Made by a program: the position numbers and the translations under genes
Notes under the pieces: model-generated
Told to the model about the DNA's origin: nothing
Databases searched by the model: none
What the model saw: only the letters and a program-made list of their open reading frames with translations
Assembly: GCA_002361735.1 (NCBI GenBank)
Contig: DETS01000072.1
Span: forward strand, 1-43,712
Length of the DNA: 43,712 nucleotides
DNA from: Lachnospiraceae bacterium UBA3282
GTDB lineage: Bacteria; Bacillota; Clostridia; Lachnospirales; Lachnospiraceae
Direction: 5' to 3'
Part shown: positions 8,342 through 17,067 of the stretch, piece after piece
Layout: the number at the start of each line of letters is the position of its first letter
Numbering within the stretch: the stretch's first letter is position 1

Positions 8342-9535
8342 ATGGAATTACCTGCAATAGAGGGCGGCAAACCCGTTCGGGAGAAACCGATCCACTACGG
8401 ACATCAGTATATTGACGAGGCGGATATTCAGGCGGTGGTGGATGTTTTAAGGAGCGATTACCTCACCTGCGGTCCCAAAATCGAGGGATTGGAACAAAAG
8501 CTTTGTGCGCTCACGGGAGCAAAATACGCTGTGGTCTGTGCAAACGGCACGGCGGCTTTGCATATCGCGGCGTTGTCCGCGGGCGTGGGAGAGGGCGACG
8601 AGGTGATCACCACACCCATTACGTTCGCGGCTTCCGCAAACTGTGCCCTCTACTGCGGTGCCAGGCCTGTTTTTGCAGACATCGATCCCGAGACGTATAA
8701 CATCGATCCTGCAAAAGTCGAGGCGGCCGTTACGCCAAAGACGAAGGCGGTAGTTGCGGTTGACTACACAGGTCAATCCGTGGCGCTTGATCCCATCCGT
8801 GAAGTCTGCAAAAAGCACGGGCTTATTCTGATCGAGGATGGTGCGCATGTGATCGGCACGAAATACAAAGGAAAAGCCAACGGCTCCATTTCAGATATGA
8901 CCACTTTCAGCTTTCATCCCGTAAAAACGGTGACAGGCGGCGAGGGCGGCGCGGTATTGACAAACGACGAAGCGCTTTACGAAAAACTGCTGTTGTACCG
9001 TTCCCACGGCATCACCAGAAAAGAAACTTTGATGGAACATACACCTGACGGTCCCTGGTATTATGAGCAGATCGCGCTGGGCTATAATTACCGCATGACA
9101 GATATGCAGGCAGCGCTCATCATCAGCCAGCTTGATAAACTGCCGCAGTTTTCCGCGCGCAGAAAAGAGATCGTTGCGCGTTACGATCAGGCGTTTTCGG
9201 AATCGCCTGCCTTTTTTGTGCAGCGGGAGATCGCGGAATCGGATACGACCAGACATCTTTACATCCTGCGTCTTGTACCGGAGAGATTAAAGATTGACAG
9301 AAAACAGTTTTTTGCGGCGCTGGCGGCGGAGAATGTCTGCTGTAACGTGCATTATATACCGACTTATTATTTCCCTTACTATGAGAAATTAGGTTACCGC
9401 AAGGGGCTTTGTCCGAATGCGGAGAAATTATACGAGGAAATCATCACTTTGCCGCTCTACTTCGGAATGAGCGATGAGGATGTGGAGAGTGTGATTGCGG
9501 CGGTTCAAAAAATTGCGGAGTTTTACGCTGCGTAA
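8342..9535 (+). CDS. pseC: UDP-4-amino-4,6-dideoxy-N-acetyl-beta-L-altrosamine transaminase, PseC
   Basis: This 397-aa protein is a PLP-dependent DegT/DnrJ/EryC1 aminotransferase, the second step of the pseudaminic acid pathway. It adds the 4-amino group to the PseB product using glutamate. Visible features are the family's N-terminal GGKPVRE (8-14), LTCGPKIEGLE (41-51), the pyridine-binding Asp166 in LIEDGAH, and the Schiff-base lysine Lys195 in FHPVKTVTGGEGG. The SD is weak (AGGGAGAAAACGGT). Its place right after pseB makes the substrate assignment firm. Confidence 0.95.
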   Translation: MELPAIEGGKPVREKPIHYGHQYIDEADIQAVVDVLRSDYLTCGPKIEGLEQKLCALTGAKYAVVCANGTAALHIAALSAGVGEGDEVITTPITFAASANCALYCGARPVFADIDPETYNIDPAKVEAAVTPKTKAVVAVDYTGQSVALDPIREVCKKHGLILIEDGAHVIGTKYKGKANGSISDMTTFSFHPVKTVTGGEGGAVLTNDEALYEKLLLYRSHGITRKETLMEHTPDGPWYYEQIALGYNYRMTDMQAALIISQLDKLPQFSARRKEIVARYDQAFSESPAFFVQREIAESDTTRHLYILRLVPERLKIDRKQFFAALAAENVCCNVHYIPTYYFPYYEKLGYRKGLCPNAEKLYEEIITLPLYFGMSDEDVESVIAAVQKIAEFYAA

Positions 9536-9573
9536 CGGCGCTCGCAGTAAACTTCTCTGACATGGAGATTAAA

Positions 9574-11865
9574 ATGAACGAAGGAGTATCGCTGAAAAGT
9601 AAAATCGTATATATTGTGCTGGCGATTTTGACGGTGCTGTTGTTATGGTTGGGAGATGAGGGAAAGCAGCCCATTGTCTATCTGGGCACCGAATTACACC
9701 ATTCTGTAGGGCTGATTGACTCAGAAAGCGCGCTGGTGCTTCAAAATTCCGTTGCGCGGTACGGAAGTGTGGCGAATACCCCGTCCTATGTGGTGAACCG
9801 GGGGTCCTATCAAGTCGATTTAGAATACAGTGCGGAAGATAAGGACAGCGTGTTGGAACTGTGGGAGCAGGGGGATAAGATTGCGGCCTGGCCCATTAAC
9901 AGCTGGGAGAAGAAACTGACAGCGGAATTTACCCTATCCAAGGACGCGAAGGCGCTCCAGTTTTGCATCAATTACAGCGGGAACGGGTCGCTTGTCATTA
10001 AGAAGCTCACTTTTTCTCCCAAAACGTTGTTTTATACAGATACTTATTTTATGATGCTGGTCGTGCTGGTATTGTATATTGTCGGTTGGAAGTGTTTTAT
10101 GGAAGATGGAATGCGCCTGAAACAGGGACAGCTTTTAGACGTGTGTGTGATTCTGGGCGTGGCGCTTCTTGCCTCTGCGCCATTGATGCAGACCTACCTC
10201 TATAACGGCGACGATCTCTGTTATCATCTGGCAAGGCTGGAAGGGCTCAAAGACGGTATTCTGGACGGACAGATCCCGGTCAATATTCTGCCCGAAGGCC
10301 TGCAGAACAACGGTTATATGAATGCCATGTATCCCTATCTGTTTTTATATATTGGCGCTTTTTTGAGGATTTGCAGGGTGTCTCTTGCGCTTTCTTATAA
10401 AACGATCATTTTTCTGGCGAATGTGGGGACAGCGGTTTGCGCTTATGCGGCAGTGAAGTCCATGGTGCGCGAGAGACGCTGCGTGCTGTTGGCGGTGGTA
10501 TTGTATACGCTCATGCCTTACCGCTTTACGAATATTCTCCACAGAGGAGATTTGGGCGAGACACTTGCGCTCATTTTCTGGCCGATGGTGATTGCGGGGC
10601 TTTATCACGTTGTGATGGGGGACCGGAAAAAATGGTATTATCTGGTGATCGGTTTTTCGGGAGCCTTGCAGAGTCATATTTTGAGCGCGGCATATGTGAC
10701 GGCATTTTGTGTGTTTACGGCGCTGTTCTACTGTGTGCGGATCGTGCGTGAAAAACGATATGTAGAAATCGGTAAGGCGGCAGGGCTGTCCCTCCTCCTA
10801 AATGCTTGGTATCTCGTGCCTTTTTTATATTATTATTTCATGGAAGATTTGAATAAAGAAGTGCTGCGCTGGAGCGGTTATTACGAGCAGTCGATCAATC
10901 CTTCGAACCTCACGCAGTCCTTAAGCCTATATAATAAACAGTATTTTTCGCTGGGATTTGCGCTCATCGGCTGTCTGGCTGTCGGCATTGTCTTTTTACT
11001 GGTTGAGCGCAGGGAACGGGGAACGGATATGGATGGCTTTACAGCCTATCTTTTGGTGGCGGGCATCGTCTTTACCTTCCTGTGTACGGGATATTTTCCG
11101 AGCCGTGCTCTGATGGACAGCGACTTTTTTCGTAATATCGGCACGATGCTGCAATTTCCCTGGCGGTTTCTGGGACCGGCATCCGCCTGTTTCCTCTTTG
11201 TGGGCGTGGTGGCGCTGGAGCGGTCAAAACTTCTGGGGTCCTATAAAAATGCCGTGCTCGTGCTGCTCGTGGGATTAAATCTGTTTATCATCATCACGGT
11301 GCCGACGGACAACATCCATATGCCGTACAAAAATGCGCAGGCGCTTGCTTCGAAGGGACATGAGACGAAGCTTGGCACCAGCGTGGGCTTGTTCTATCCG
11401 CATGAATGGCGGTTGACGGACGCCACTGACGAGAAATTGACGTCCAGTGTGGTGATTTCCGATTTTGGCGCGATCACGGTGAATGATTATAAAAAGAAGG
11501 GCACAAAGGCAGTGGTAGACTATACGGCAAACGATTCTTCGGCATATCTGGAGCTGCCGATTCAAAGCTATCTGGGCTATCGGGCAAAGGATGAAAACGG
11601 TGCGCCCGTGACGTTTACACGTGGGAACGGCGGCCGCATCCGCTTTTTTGTGAATGGAGACGGGACGCCGCATCAGGTCTATGTGCGTTACGGACCTGTG
11701 GCGGGTTTTATCCTTGCGGATCTTGTTTCTGCATTGACCGTCTTGGCGTGTCTCCTGTGGGGGTATCCGGGAAGAGGGCTGCCGGAGCGTATCGCAACGG
11801 CAAAGGCTGCCTTACGGCGGGCAGAGGATGGGGATGGAACGGAGGATTCCGAGCATGAAGCTTAG
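9574..11865 (+). CDS. Large multi-pass membrane protein, GT-C-like (possible PTPS-related/YfhO-like)
   Basis: About 763 aa. One membrane segment (about 10-27) is followed by an extracytoplasmic beta-rich stretch (about 30-150), then about a dozen hydrophobic segments, and a further soluble stretch before the last one. After the third segment it has YNGDDLCYHLARLEGL, resembling the acidic DD/H motif of the 6-pyruvoyl-tetrahydropterin-synthase-related membrane family and other GT-C proteins. A glycosyltransferase using a lipid-phosphate sugar is my inference. ATG 9574 is preferred because TGGAG sits 6 nt upstream; ATG 9562 has no SD. It lies inside the pse gene run between pseC and a GT2, and its end overlaps the GT2 start. 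Confidence 0.6.
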   Translation: MNEGVSLKSKIVYIVLAILTVLLLWLGDEGKQPIVYLGTELHHSVGLIDSESALVLQNSVARYGSVANTPSYVVNRGSYQVDLEYSAEDKDSVLELWEQGDKIAAWPINSWEKKLTAEFTLSKDAKALQFCINYSGNGSLVIKKLTFSPKTLFYTDTYFMMLVVLVLYIVGWKCFMEDGMRLKQGQLLDVCVILGVALLASAPLMQTYLYNGDDLCYHLARLEGLKDGILDGQIPVNILPEGLQNNGYMNAMYPYLFLYIGAFLRICRVSLALSYKTIIFLANVGTAVCAYAAVKSMVRERRCVLLAVVLYTLMPYRFTNILHRGDLGETLALIFWPMVIAGLYHVVMGDRKKWYYLVIGFSGALQSHILSAAYVTAFCVFTALFYCVRIVREKRYVEIGKAAGLSLLLNAWYLVPFLYYYFMEDLNKEVLRWSGYYEQSINPSNLTQSLSLYNKQYFSLGFALIGCLAVGIVFLLVERRERGTDMDGFTAYLLVAGIVFTFLCTGYFPSRALMDSDFFRNIGTMLQFPWRFLGPASACFLFVGVVALERSKLLGSYKNAVLVLLVGLNLFIIITVPTDNIHMPYKNAQALASKGHETKLGTSVGLFYPHEWRLTDATDEKLTSSVVISDFGAITVNDYKKKGTKAVVDYTANDSSAYLELPIQSYLGYRAKDENGAPVTFTRGNGGRIRFFVNGDGTPHQVYVRYGPVAGFILADLVSALTVLACLLWGYPGRGLPERIATAKAALRRAEDGDGTEDSEHEA

Positions 11866-12886
11866 CATCATCGTGCCGGTTTATAATATGGCGGCGGAAC
11901 AGAAGCTGGAATACTGTCTCAACTCGCTGGTAAATCAGACTTTGTCCGATTATGAGATCATTGCGGTGGATGATTGTTCAACCGACGAATCATGGATGAT
12001 ATTACAACAATACGAACAGCGCTTTCCCCAAAAATTCCGGGCGGTGCATTCGGAGGAAAATAAGCATCAGGGCGGGGCAAAAAACATTGGCTTAAGGATT
12101 GCCAAAGGAGACTGGATCGGTTTTATCGACAGTGATGACTGGATCACGGCGGATATGTATGAGCGGCTGATCGATAAGGCGGAGGAGACCGGTGCCGATT
12201 TGGTGGGCTGCGATTACTGCCTGACGGACGAGCATTCCATGAAGGTAGGACAAATCGTGCGCAACAATATGGCGCAGCAGACGGGGATTCTTGATGATGA
12301 GAAGCGGCGCAGTCTGATCTTGGACGGGGGCAGTCTGGTGGTAAAGATTTTCCGCCGTTCCATGATTTTGGAAAACGAGCTCTGGTTTCCGGAGCATATC
12401 TTTTATGAGGATAATGCGCTGGGAAATTCTTATCTGCTGTTGGCGAAGCACTTTGAATATATTGAGGAACCGCTTTACTATTATTATCAGCATGACGCTT
12501 CCACTGTTCATACCATCTCTGAAAAACGGTGCGAAGATCGGTGTGCGGCCGGGCGGTTGATGCTTGCGGAGGCAAAGCGGCACGATTTTTTGGATAAGTA
12601 TCGGGCGGAGCTGGAATACAGCTTTACCCTCCTCTTTTATGTGAATACCCTCTTTACGTATATGGCCGGCGTGAAGCGCACGAAATATCGCTTTGTAAAG
12701 GCGCTGGGGGAGGAAATGCGCGTGCGGTTTCCGGATTTTCAGAAAAACCCCTACTATCTGGAGCGGACCCATGAGGAGGAAAAGAAACTGATCCGTATGC
12801 AGATGAAATCGACGCTGTGGTTTATGGCATATTATAAATTGTTGTGGGCTTACCGAAATCTGAGGAAGCGTATCGGGAAGCGGTAA
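11855..12886 (+). CDS. Family 2 glycosyltransferase
   Basis: This 343-aa GT-A glycosyltransferase begins with KLSIIVPVYN, has AVDDCSTDE (about 38-46) and the metal-binding DSDDW (about 91-95), and a FYEDN motif in the acceptor half that is common in GT2 enzymes of capsule loci. I chose ATG 11855 with GGAGG 9 nt upstream; it overlaps the end of the preceding gene by 11 nt, so translation is likely coupled. Upstream in-frame ATGs at 11828 and 11834 would add residues not seen in the family. The PLP/PseG fusion gene follows after 14 nt. The sugar is unknown. Confidence 0.88.
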   Translation: MKLSIIVPVYNMAAEQKLEYCLNSLVNQTLSDYEIIAVDDCSTDESWMILQQYEQRFPQKFRAVHSEENKHQGGAKNIGLRIAKGDWIGFIDSDDWITADMYERLIDKAEETGADLVGCDYCLTDEHSMKVGQIVRNNMAQQTGILDDEKRRSLILDGGSLVVKIFRRSMILENELWFPEHIFYEDNALGNSYLLLAKHFEYIEEPLYYYYQHDASTVHTISEKRCEDRCAAGRLMLAEAKRHDFLDKYRAELEYSFTLLFYVNTLFTYMAGVKRTKYRFVKALGEEMRVRFPDFQKNPYYLERTHEEEKKLIRMQMKSTLWFMAYYKLLWAYRNLRKRIGKR

Positions 12887-12900
12887 GAGGAGGACTTCTT

Positions 12901-15090
12901 ATGGAGATTGGAAGTATCTATGAAATCGATCCAGCCATGATAAAAGAAGACGGGGACACGGCTGCGCTTCATCTTGCGCAGGTGGAAAAGTATGGGAAAG
13001 CGCATTGCTGTTTTACGGCTTCCGGCAGGGAAGCGATCGAGCTGGCGCTCATCAGCCTGGAACGGGAAAAGCCGGATCTTCCCAAACGCTGCCTGATGCC
13101 GGCTTATATGTGTGACTCGGTGTTCCTTCCTTTTTTGAACAGGGGATGGGAACTTGTATTTTATACGGTAGACAGAGGACTGCTTTCCTATGGGGAGGAA
13201 TTGTTTCGTCTGGCGCTGGAGACGGATCCCGGTATGATCTTGATCCATCCTTATTATGGGACGGATACCTGTAAGGAAATGCGGGTTCCGCTAAAGGCTT
13301 TGCGGCGCAGCGGTATTTATGTGATGGAAGATGTGACCCAGTCTTATTATTTGGAGAGCGCCGGAAAGGATGCTGACTTTGTAGTGGGGAGTCTGCGCAA
13401 GTGGTATGCCATTCCCGACGGCGGCTTCGTGGTGTCGGATCTTTCGCTGGCGGAAGAAGTTCTGGAATCGGGGGAGGAGCAGGCAGAAGAGCGCCTGTTA
13501 GCATTGACGGGGAAATGGTCATATCTGCACGATAAAACAATTTCCAAAGAAACGGCGAAGCAGCAGGAGAAAAAGGCGGCCTACCGCGAAAAGAACCGTG
13601 TGCTGGAGGAAGCGCTGGATCACTATACGGGTGTTCGCCGCATATCGCATTTCACAAGGGCAATGCTGGCCGAGATCGACGAGGAGGCGGCGGCAAAAAA
13701 GAGAGCAGAAAATGTTCGATGTCTCTATGAAAAGACAGAAGGTTTGAGACGGCTCCGCCCCATATTAAAAAGGCAGGGAGGAGAGGCGCCTCTCTATTTT
13801 CCGATTTATGCCAGGGAACGCGAGGAATTACAGAGTTTTCTTAGAGAACGTGAGATTTACGCGCCGGTGCTTTGGGAATTGGGGGAGAAAAACCGCGATG
13901 CGCTGTTGGGAGAGGAGGACTATATCTATCGGCACATGCTTGCGCTGCCGATTGATCAGAGATACGGAATTGAGGAAATGGAGCGGATCGGAGAGGTCCT
14001 TACAATGTTCGAGAAACAGCGGGTGGTCGGCATTCGTGTCGATGCCAATAAAACGGTCGCCATGGGACATGTCATGCGCTGCCTTACGATTGCCGGCGAA
14101 CTGAAAAAACAGGGCATGCGCGTGGTGTTTTTTACGGCGGATGAGTGGGCGAAGGAAACGCTTGCAGCAGCGGGAATGGAGCAGATCTGCCTTCACACGA
14201 GATGGGATTGGATGGAGGAGGAACTGCCGCGGTTGGGAGAACTGCTTGACCGAATGGGAATAGGGACCCTGCTGGTGGATTCCTATCAGGTGTCGCCCGC
14301 TTATTTTGAAACGCTGCGGGATCGGGTAAAGCTGGTGTATCTGGATGATTGCTTTGAGGCGGTTTATCCCGTGGATCTGTTGATCAATTACAATGCGTTT
14401 CATACGCGTTTTCCCTATCGGGAACGCTATGGAGAAAAGACAAAACTGTTGCTTGGGACGTCCTATGTACCTTTGAGGGAGGAGTTTTCGCAGGCGGCGG
14501 AAGAAATCCGGCAGGAGGAATCTGCGGGGACGGCAAAGCAAACAATGCCGGAAAAAGGGCATGAATTTTCCCTGCTTTTGGCAAGCGGCGGCGGCGACAG
14601 TGAGAATGCAATGCTGGGAATCTTAAAGAAGCTTGTGGAAAGAAAAGCCTTTAAGGACGTTACGATCCATGTTGTGATAGGCGCCTATTATCCGAGAGGG
14701 GACGAGATGAAAGCCTTTGCCGATGCGCACGCTAATGTGCGGGTGTATCATCCCTGTCGAAATGTGGCGGCTCTGATGCAGATGTGCGATGCAGCCGCTT
14801 CGGCGGCGGGCACCATGCTCTTTGAGCTTTCAGCCATGCAGGTGCCGACCGTGTTCTTTCAAACGGCGGACAATCAGCGTTACGATAGCGAATTTTTTGC
14901 CAAAGAGGAGAGGATGCTTGACGCCGGCGATATCAGACAGGATAGAGAAGCCTGCCTTACTGCAGTCTGCGAGGGGCTGGAGCGGCTGTTGGCAGATGGA
15001 GATTTGCGCACGCGGATGAGGGAAAAACTCTTATCCGTGACGGACGGAAAAGGGGCGGAGCGCATTGCGGAGGAGGTCGCCAAACTGTAA
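12901..15090 (+). CDS. pseG: PLP aminotransferase-fold domain fused to PseG (UDP-sugar hydrolase)
   Basis: This 729-aa protein has two parts in one uninterrupted frame. The C-terminal part (about 370-729) is PseG, which removes UDP from UDP-2,4-diacetamido-2,4,6-trideoxy-beta-L-altrose; it has GIRVDANKTVAMGHVMRC with the catalytic-type His390 and later LLASGGGDSEN and the AAGTMLFE acceptor loop. The N-terminal part (about 1-368) looks like a DegT-type PLP fold: SGREAIELAL (41-50), Asp144 in MEDVTQS, and a candidate Schiff-base Lys167 in SLRKW. PseG normally stands alone at about 270-360 aa. ATG 12901 has AGAGGAGG just upstream; longer starts reach back into the GT2 gene. The role of the PLP part is unknown; a sugar aminotransferase or an inactive scaffold are both possible. 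Confidence 0.88.
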   Translation: MEIGSIYEIDPAMIKEDGDTAALHLAQVEKYGKAHCCFTASGREAIELALISLEREKPDLPKRCLMPAYMCDSVFLPFLNRGWELVFYTVDRGLLSYGEELFRLALETDPGMILIHPYYGTDTCKEMRVPLKALRRSGIYVMEDVTQSYYLESAGKDADFVVGSLRKWYAIPDGGFVVSDLSLAEEVLESGEEQAEERLLALTGKWSYLHDKTISKETAKQQEKKAAYREKNRVLEEALDHYTGVRRISHFTRAMLAEIDEEAAAKKRAENVRCLYEKTEGLRRLRPILKRQGGEAPLYFPIYAREREELQSFLREREIYAPVLWELGEKNRDALLGEEDYIYRHMLALPIDQRYGIEEMERIGEVLTMFEKQRVVGIRVDANKTVAMGHVMRCLTIAGELKKQGMRVVFFTADEWAKETLAAAGMEQICLHTRWDWMEEELPRLGELLDRMGIGTLLVDSYQVSPAYFETLRDRVKLVYLDDCFEAVYPVDLLINYNAFHTRFPYRERYGEKTKLLLGTSYVPLREEFSQAAEEIRQEESAGTAKQTMPEKGHEFSLLLASGGGDSENAMLGILKKLVERKAFKDVTIHVVIGAYYPRGDEMKAFADAHANVRVYHPCRNVAALMQMCDAAASAAGTMLFELSAMQVPTVFFQTADNQRYDSEFFAKEERMLDAGDIRQDREACLTAVCEGLERLLADGDLRTRMREKLLSVTDGKGAERIAEEVAKL
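13990..14007 (+). promoter_or_regulatory. Possible internal ribosome site and start for stand-alone PseG
   Basis: GGAGAGG (13990-13996) lies 8 nt before an in-frame ATG (14005) exactly at the junction of the two domains of the fusion gene. Initiation here would give a 361-aa PseG without the PLP part. This is an inference from spacing alone. Confidence 0.35.
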
Positions 15091-15137
15091 AATGGAGTTT
15101 GGTTTGACAGATCATAGAAGCGGAAAGGAAAACCAAA

Positions 15138-15845
15138 ATGAAAACGGATATCAATGCGGCAGCGATTATCACAGCTCGGGGCGGCAGCAAGCGTATTCCG
15201 GGGAAAAACAGTAAACTGTTTTTGGGCAAACCCATGCTCGTTTACTCGGTGGAGGCGGCTCTTGCGGCAGGTATCTTCCGCGAGGTGATGGTGTCCACAG
15301 ACGATGAGGAAATCGCGCGGATCGCAAGAGAGGCGGGGGCGTCGGTTCCTTTTATGCGCAGCGAGGAGACGGCAAATGATTTTGCCACCACCGATGACGT
15401 GCTTATGGAAGTGTTAAAAACCTACGAGCAGCGGGGTGAGACCTTTGACTATATGGCTTGTATCTATCCGACGGCGCCCTTTGTGACGGCACAGAAGCTG
15501 CAAAACGCCATGCGTCTTTTGATTGAGCAGGACGGCGCGGGTGTGATGCCGGTGGTGCGGTATTCGTTTCCGCCGCAGCGCGGTATGGCGGTGCGGGATG
15601 GGAAACTGGTGTACTGCTATCCCGAAAACGCGGCGAAACGCTCCCAGGATTTGGAGCCCGTGTATCACGACTGCGGTCAGTTTTACTGCTATCATGTGGC
15701 AAGGTATCTTGCCTGCAAGGGCGATCTTCCGGACGGTTATCTGCCCATCGTGGTAGATGAGACGGAAGTGCAGGATATCGACAATCCCTCTGATTGGGCG
15801 TTGGCGGAGATGAAATATCAGATGATGTTGGAAAACGATGCTTGA
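15138..15845 (+). CDS. pseF: Pseudaminic acid cytidylyltransferase, PseF
   Basis: This 235-aa protein activates pseudaminic acid as CMP-Pse, the sugar donor for transfer. It belongs to the acylneuraminate cytidylyltransferase family: AIITARGGSKRIPGKN (about 9-24) forms the CTP-binding loop, and DEEIAR and YPTAPF follow at the usual positions. The neighbours (PseG, PseI) make Pse rather than sialic or legionaminic acid the likely substrate. An AAAGGAAA site precedes the ATG. pseI starts 20 nt after the stop. Confidence 0.94.
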   Translation: MKTDINAAAIITARGGSKRIPGKNSKLFLGKPMLVYSVEAALAAGIFREVMVSTDDEEIARIAREAGASVPFMRSEETANDFATTDDVLMEVLKTYEQRGETFDYMACIYPTAPFVTAQKLQNAMRLLIEQDGAGVMPVVRYSFPPQRGMAVRDGKLVYCYPENAAKRSQDLEPVYHDCGQFYCYHVARYLACKGDLPDGYLPIVVDETEVQDIDNPSDWALAEMKYQMMLENDA

Positions 15846-15865
15846 GCGGAAACAAGGAGATCTTT

Positions 15866-16921
15866 GTGGAGAAAAGGATTCAAATAGACGGGAAATGGAT
15901 TGGCGAGGGTGAAAAGACCTATATTGTGGCGGAAGTATCGGCGAACCATTTGCAAGATTACGACAGGGCGGAGATGATCATCCGCGCGGCAGCCGAGGCG
16001 GGGGCGGATGCGGTAAAGCTCCAGACTTACACGGCGGACACGATTTCGCTTGACTGCGACAATGACTGTTTTATTCGGGTGAATGAGGGCACGCTCTGGG
16101 AAGGCAAAAGCGAGTACCGGCTCTATCAGGAGGCCTATACGCCTTGGGAATGGCAGCCGAAATTAAAGGCGTTTGCGGAGGGAATGGGGTTGAGCTGCTT
16201 TTCTTCCCCCTTTGACGATACGGCAGTGGACTTTATGAAAGAAATGGATATGCCCGCCTACAAAGTGGCGTCGTATGAGATCAATGACATCCCTCTGATC
16301 CGAAAGATCGCGCGCGTCGGCAAGCCCGTGATCATCGCGACAGGAGTGGCTTATCTGGCGGATATCGAGCGGGCGCTTGCCGCCTGTAAGGAGGAAGGCA
16401 ATGAGCAGGTGATGCTCCTAAAGTGTACCTCCGCCTATCCGACGCCCTACGAGGAGATGAACATCAGCGTGATTCCTCATATGGCGGAAAGTTTTGACTG
16501 CCTGACCGGGCTGTCGGATCACAGTATGGGCAGTGCGGTTGCGGTTGCGGCGACGGCTCTCGGGGCAAAGATGGTGGAGAAGCACCTGACCCTTTCCCGC
16601 GCGGACGGTGGTCCTGACGGCGCTTTTTCCATGGAACCGGCGGAATTTGCACGCATGGTGGAGGAAATCCGCATTGTGGAGAAGGCGGTGGGAAAAGTGA
16701 CTTACGAGCTTACCGACAGCCAGAAACGAAGCAGGGAGGATATGCGGTCTCTCTTTGCGGTGCAGGATATTCGGGCAGGAGAAGTTTTTACTGCAGAGAA
16801 TGTGCGCTCCATCAGACCGGGGTTCGGATTGGCGCCTGTGCACTATGAGGAGGTGCTGGGACAGCGGGCGAAGGCAGATATTATGAAGGGGACGCCGCTT
16901 ACTTGGGGTAGTATTATGTAA
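15866..16921 (+). CDS. pseI: Pseudaminic acid synthase, PseI
   Basis: This 351-aa protein condenses the PseG product with phosphoenolpyruvate to give pseudaminic acid. The NeuB-type barrel runs from about 15 to 280, with YIVAEVSANH (19-28) and DAVKLQTY (48-55), and a C-terminal SAF/antifreeze-like domain occupies about 290-350. I chose a GTG start at 15866 because AAGGAG lies 6 nt upstream; a longer reading would run back through the end of pseF. AEVSANH and the neighbouring PseG/PseF point to Pse rather than sialic acid. Confidence 0.94.
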   Translation: MEKRIQIDGKWIGEGEKTYIVAEVSANHLQDYDRAEMIIRAAAEAGADAVKLQTYTADTISLDCDNDCFIRVNEGTLWEGKSEYRLYQEAYTPWEWQPKLKAFAEGMGLSCFSSPFDDTAVDFMKEMDMPAYKVASYEINDIPLIRKIARVGKPVIIATGVAYLADIERALAACKEEGNEQVMLLKCTSAYPTPYEEMNISVIPHMAESFDCLTGLSDHSMGSAVAVAATALGAKMVEKHLTLSRADGGPDGAFSMEPAEFARMVEEIRIVEKAVGKVTYELTDSQKRSREDMRSLFAVQDIRAGEVFTAENVRSIRPGFGLAPVHYEEVLGQRAKADIMKGTPLTWGSIM

Positions 16922-17067
16922 ATTTCAAAAAAGAAGTCCGTAGTGATAAGGAGGCGGTATGCCGACAGCTGAAAACTCGTAGAAGCATAGCGGACAGCGG
17001 AAATGACGATTACGTTTCAGGCGGTTTATGGAAGGAATGTATCGTTTAAAGCGAAGGAGTATCACAG

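Noticed and set aside
16948..16982. Seven-codon frame (MPTAENS) behind a perfect AAGGAGG, before the ATP-grasp gene
   Set aside because: Too short to judge; the spacing of 4 nt is tight, and nothing links it to attenuation (no repeated codon type, no clear terminator).
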